From NCBI GenBank assembly GCA_900767015.1, contig CAAFXQ010000082.1:1-8165 (forward strand): a DNA stretch of 8,165 bases, in the 5' to 3' direction. Under the pieces are notes generated by a model that ran no database searches, was not told where the DNA came from, and worked only from the letters and a program-made list of their open reading frames with translations. This document shows, in pieces, positions 7,867-8,165 of this stretch. Origin of the DNA: Clostridia bacterium. Lineage in GTDB: Bacteria; Bacillota; Clostridia; Oscillospirales; Acutalibacteraceae. Both the position numbers and the translations under genes were made by a program. Each line of letters starts with the position of its first letter. Position 1 is the stretch's first letter.

Positions 7867-7900
7867 ACCGCCGGTTTCAACGCCGGCGGTAATTTGTTTA
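7867..7900. terminator. Bidirectional intrinsic terminator between rfbA and the convergent gene
   Basis: A perfect 8-bp GC-rich stem (ACCGCCGG at 7867-7874 with CCGGCGGT at 7883-7890) encloses an 8-base loop that can close by one more T-G pair. On the plus strand it is followed by AATTTGTTTA, a modest T-rich tail. On the minus strand it is followed by TATCTTTTTC, a better one. It begins 16 bases after the rfbA stop, and its minus-strand entry is only 7 bases after the stop of the convergent gene, so it most likely ends both transcripts. Confidence 0.85.
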
Positions 7901-8164
7901 TCCGAGGTGTAATATTTCTTCAACAGGACCTCTCAATTCCTCGTCTTTGAACGGAATCGGTTTGCTCATGTCGTTGATGTACGGCGTGAGCAGCATTTTT
8001 TTCTGCATGGTTTTCATCTGATACTTGGAAAGAATTTCAATGACTTCCTCTTTTGTATCCCGGTTCTTTCGTTCGGTGATGCCGGAAAGCTCGATTTCAA
8101 CGCCGTTTTTCGGGTTGACGTCCTTGACAGAGACGAAAAGCTTTCCGTGCTTGTTTGTCTTTTC
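7898..8164 (-). CDS. Unrecognised protein, C-terminal 88 residues (gene runs off the right edge)
   Basis: On the minus strand a frame is open from 8164 to TAA at 7900-7898, so only the last 88 residues are visible and the start is outside the window. The visible part is charged and lysine-rich. It opens with a likely beta hairpin (KLFVSVKDVN, VEIELSGITER), passes into a helix (TKEEVIEILSKYQM, then KTMQKK) and ends with LTPYINDMSKPIPFKDEELRG and an acidic tail. There are no membrane segments and no catalytic motif I can name. I do not recognise the family. Codon choice resembles that of the plus-strand genes, and the stop sits directly beside the shared terminator hairpin; both support a real gene. 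It converges on rfbA and is not part of the five-gene unit. Confidence 0.7.
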   Translation of the reverse strand, partial: EKTNKHGKLFVSVKDVNPKNGVEIELSGITERKNRDTKEEVIEILSKYQMKTMQKKMLLTPYINDMSKPIPFKDEELRGPVEEILHLG

Positions 8165-8165
8165 A

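Noticed and set aside
7762..7950. Plus-strand reading frame spanning the end of rfbA and the terminator
   Set aside because: It is an out-of-frame shadow of rfbA that reads through the terminator hairpin and into the antisense of the convergent gene.

Overview
The window looks like a chromosomal segment of a Clostridia-type Firmicute, probably an uncultured gut or anaerobic Oscillospirales/Ruminococcus-like organism. This is inferred from strong AGGAG-type ribosome sites, a consensus sigma-A-type promoter, a KhpA-type KH protein, a lactocepin/C5a-peptidase-like protease and a Firmicutes-style ABC exporter pair. Composition and codon use look even across the window. I see no mobile element, tRNA, rRNA or CRISPR array.

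Layout: (1) positions 1-215 hold the 3' end of khpA, an RNA-binding KH protein. (2) Positions 216-407 are a short intergenic region with a near-consensus promoter carrying an extended -10 element (305-333). (3) Five plus-strand genes follow, separated by 30, 19, 2 and 12 bases: a large secreted S8 serine protease, a GPH-family (MelB-like) major facilitator symporter, an ABC ATPase, its multi-pass membrane partner, and rfbA (glucose-1-phosphate thymidylyltransferase). The spacing fits one transcription unit. (4) A GC-rich hairpin at 7867-7890 closes it and also serves the convergent gene. (5) The 3' end of an unrecognised minus-strand gene runs off the right edge (7898-8164).

How the genes may work together: the ATPase and permease clearly form one exporter. 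The protease could release extracellular peptides, and the GPH symporter probably imports a small solute with a cation. RfbA supplies dTDP-glucose for deoxysugars of the cell surface. A surface or secretion theme (protease, exporter, surface sugar precursor) is an inference from proximity only, and the genes may simply share a promoter.

I found no convincing evidence of a wholly new system. The most noteworthy points are the mixed five-gene unit, the absence of rimM/trmD after khpA, a reduced lactocepin-like protease without PA domain or surface anchor, a symporter lacking a MelB sugar-site aspartate, and an unidentified gene at the right edge.
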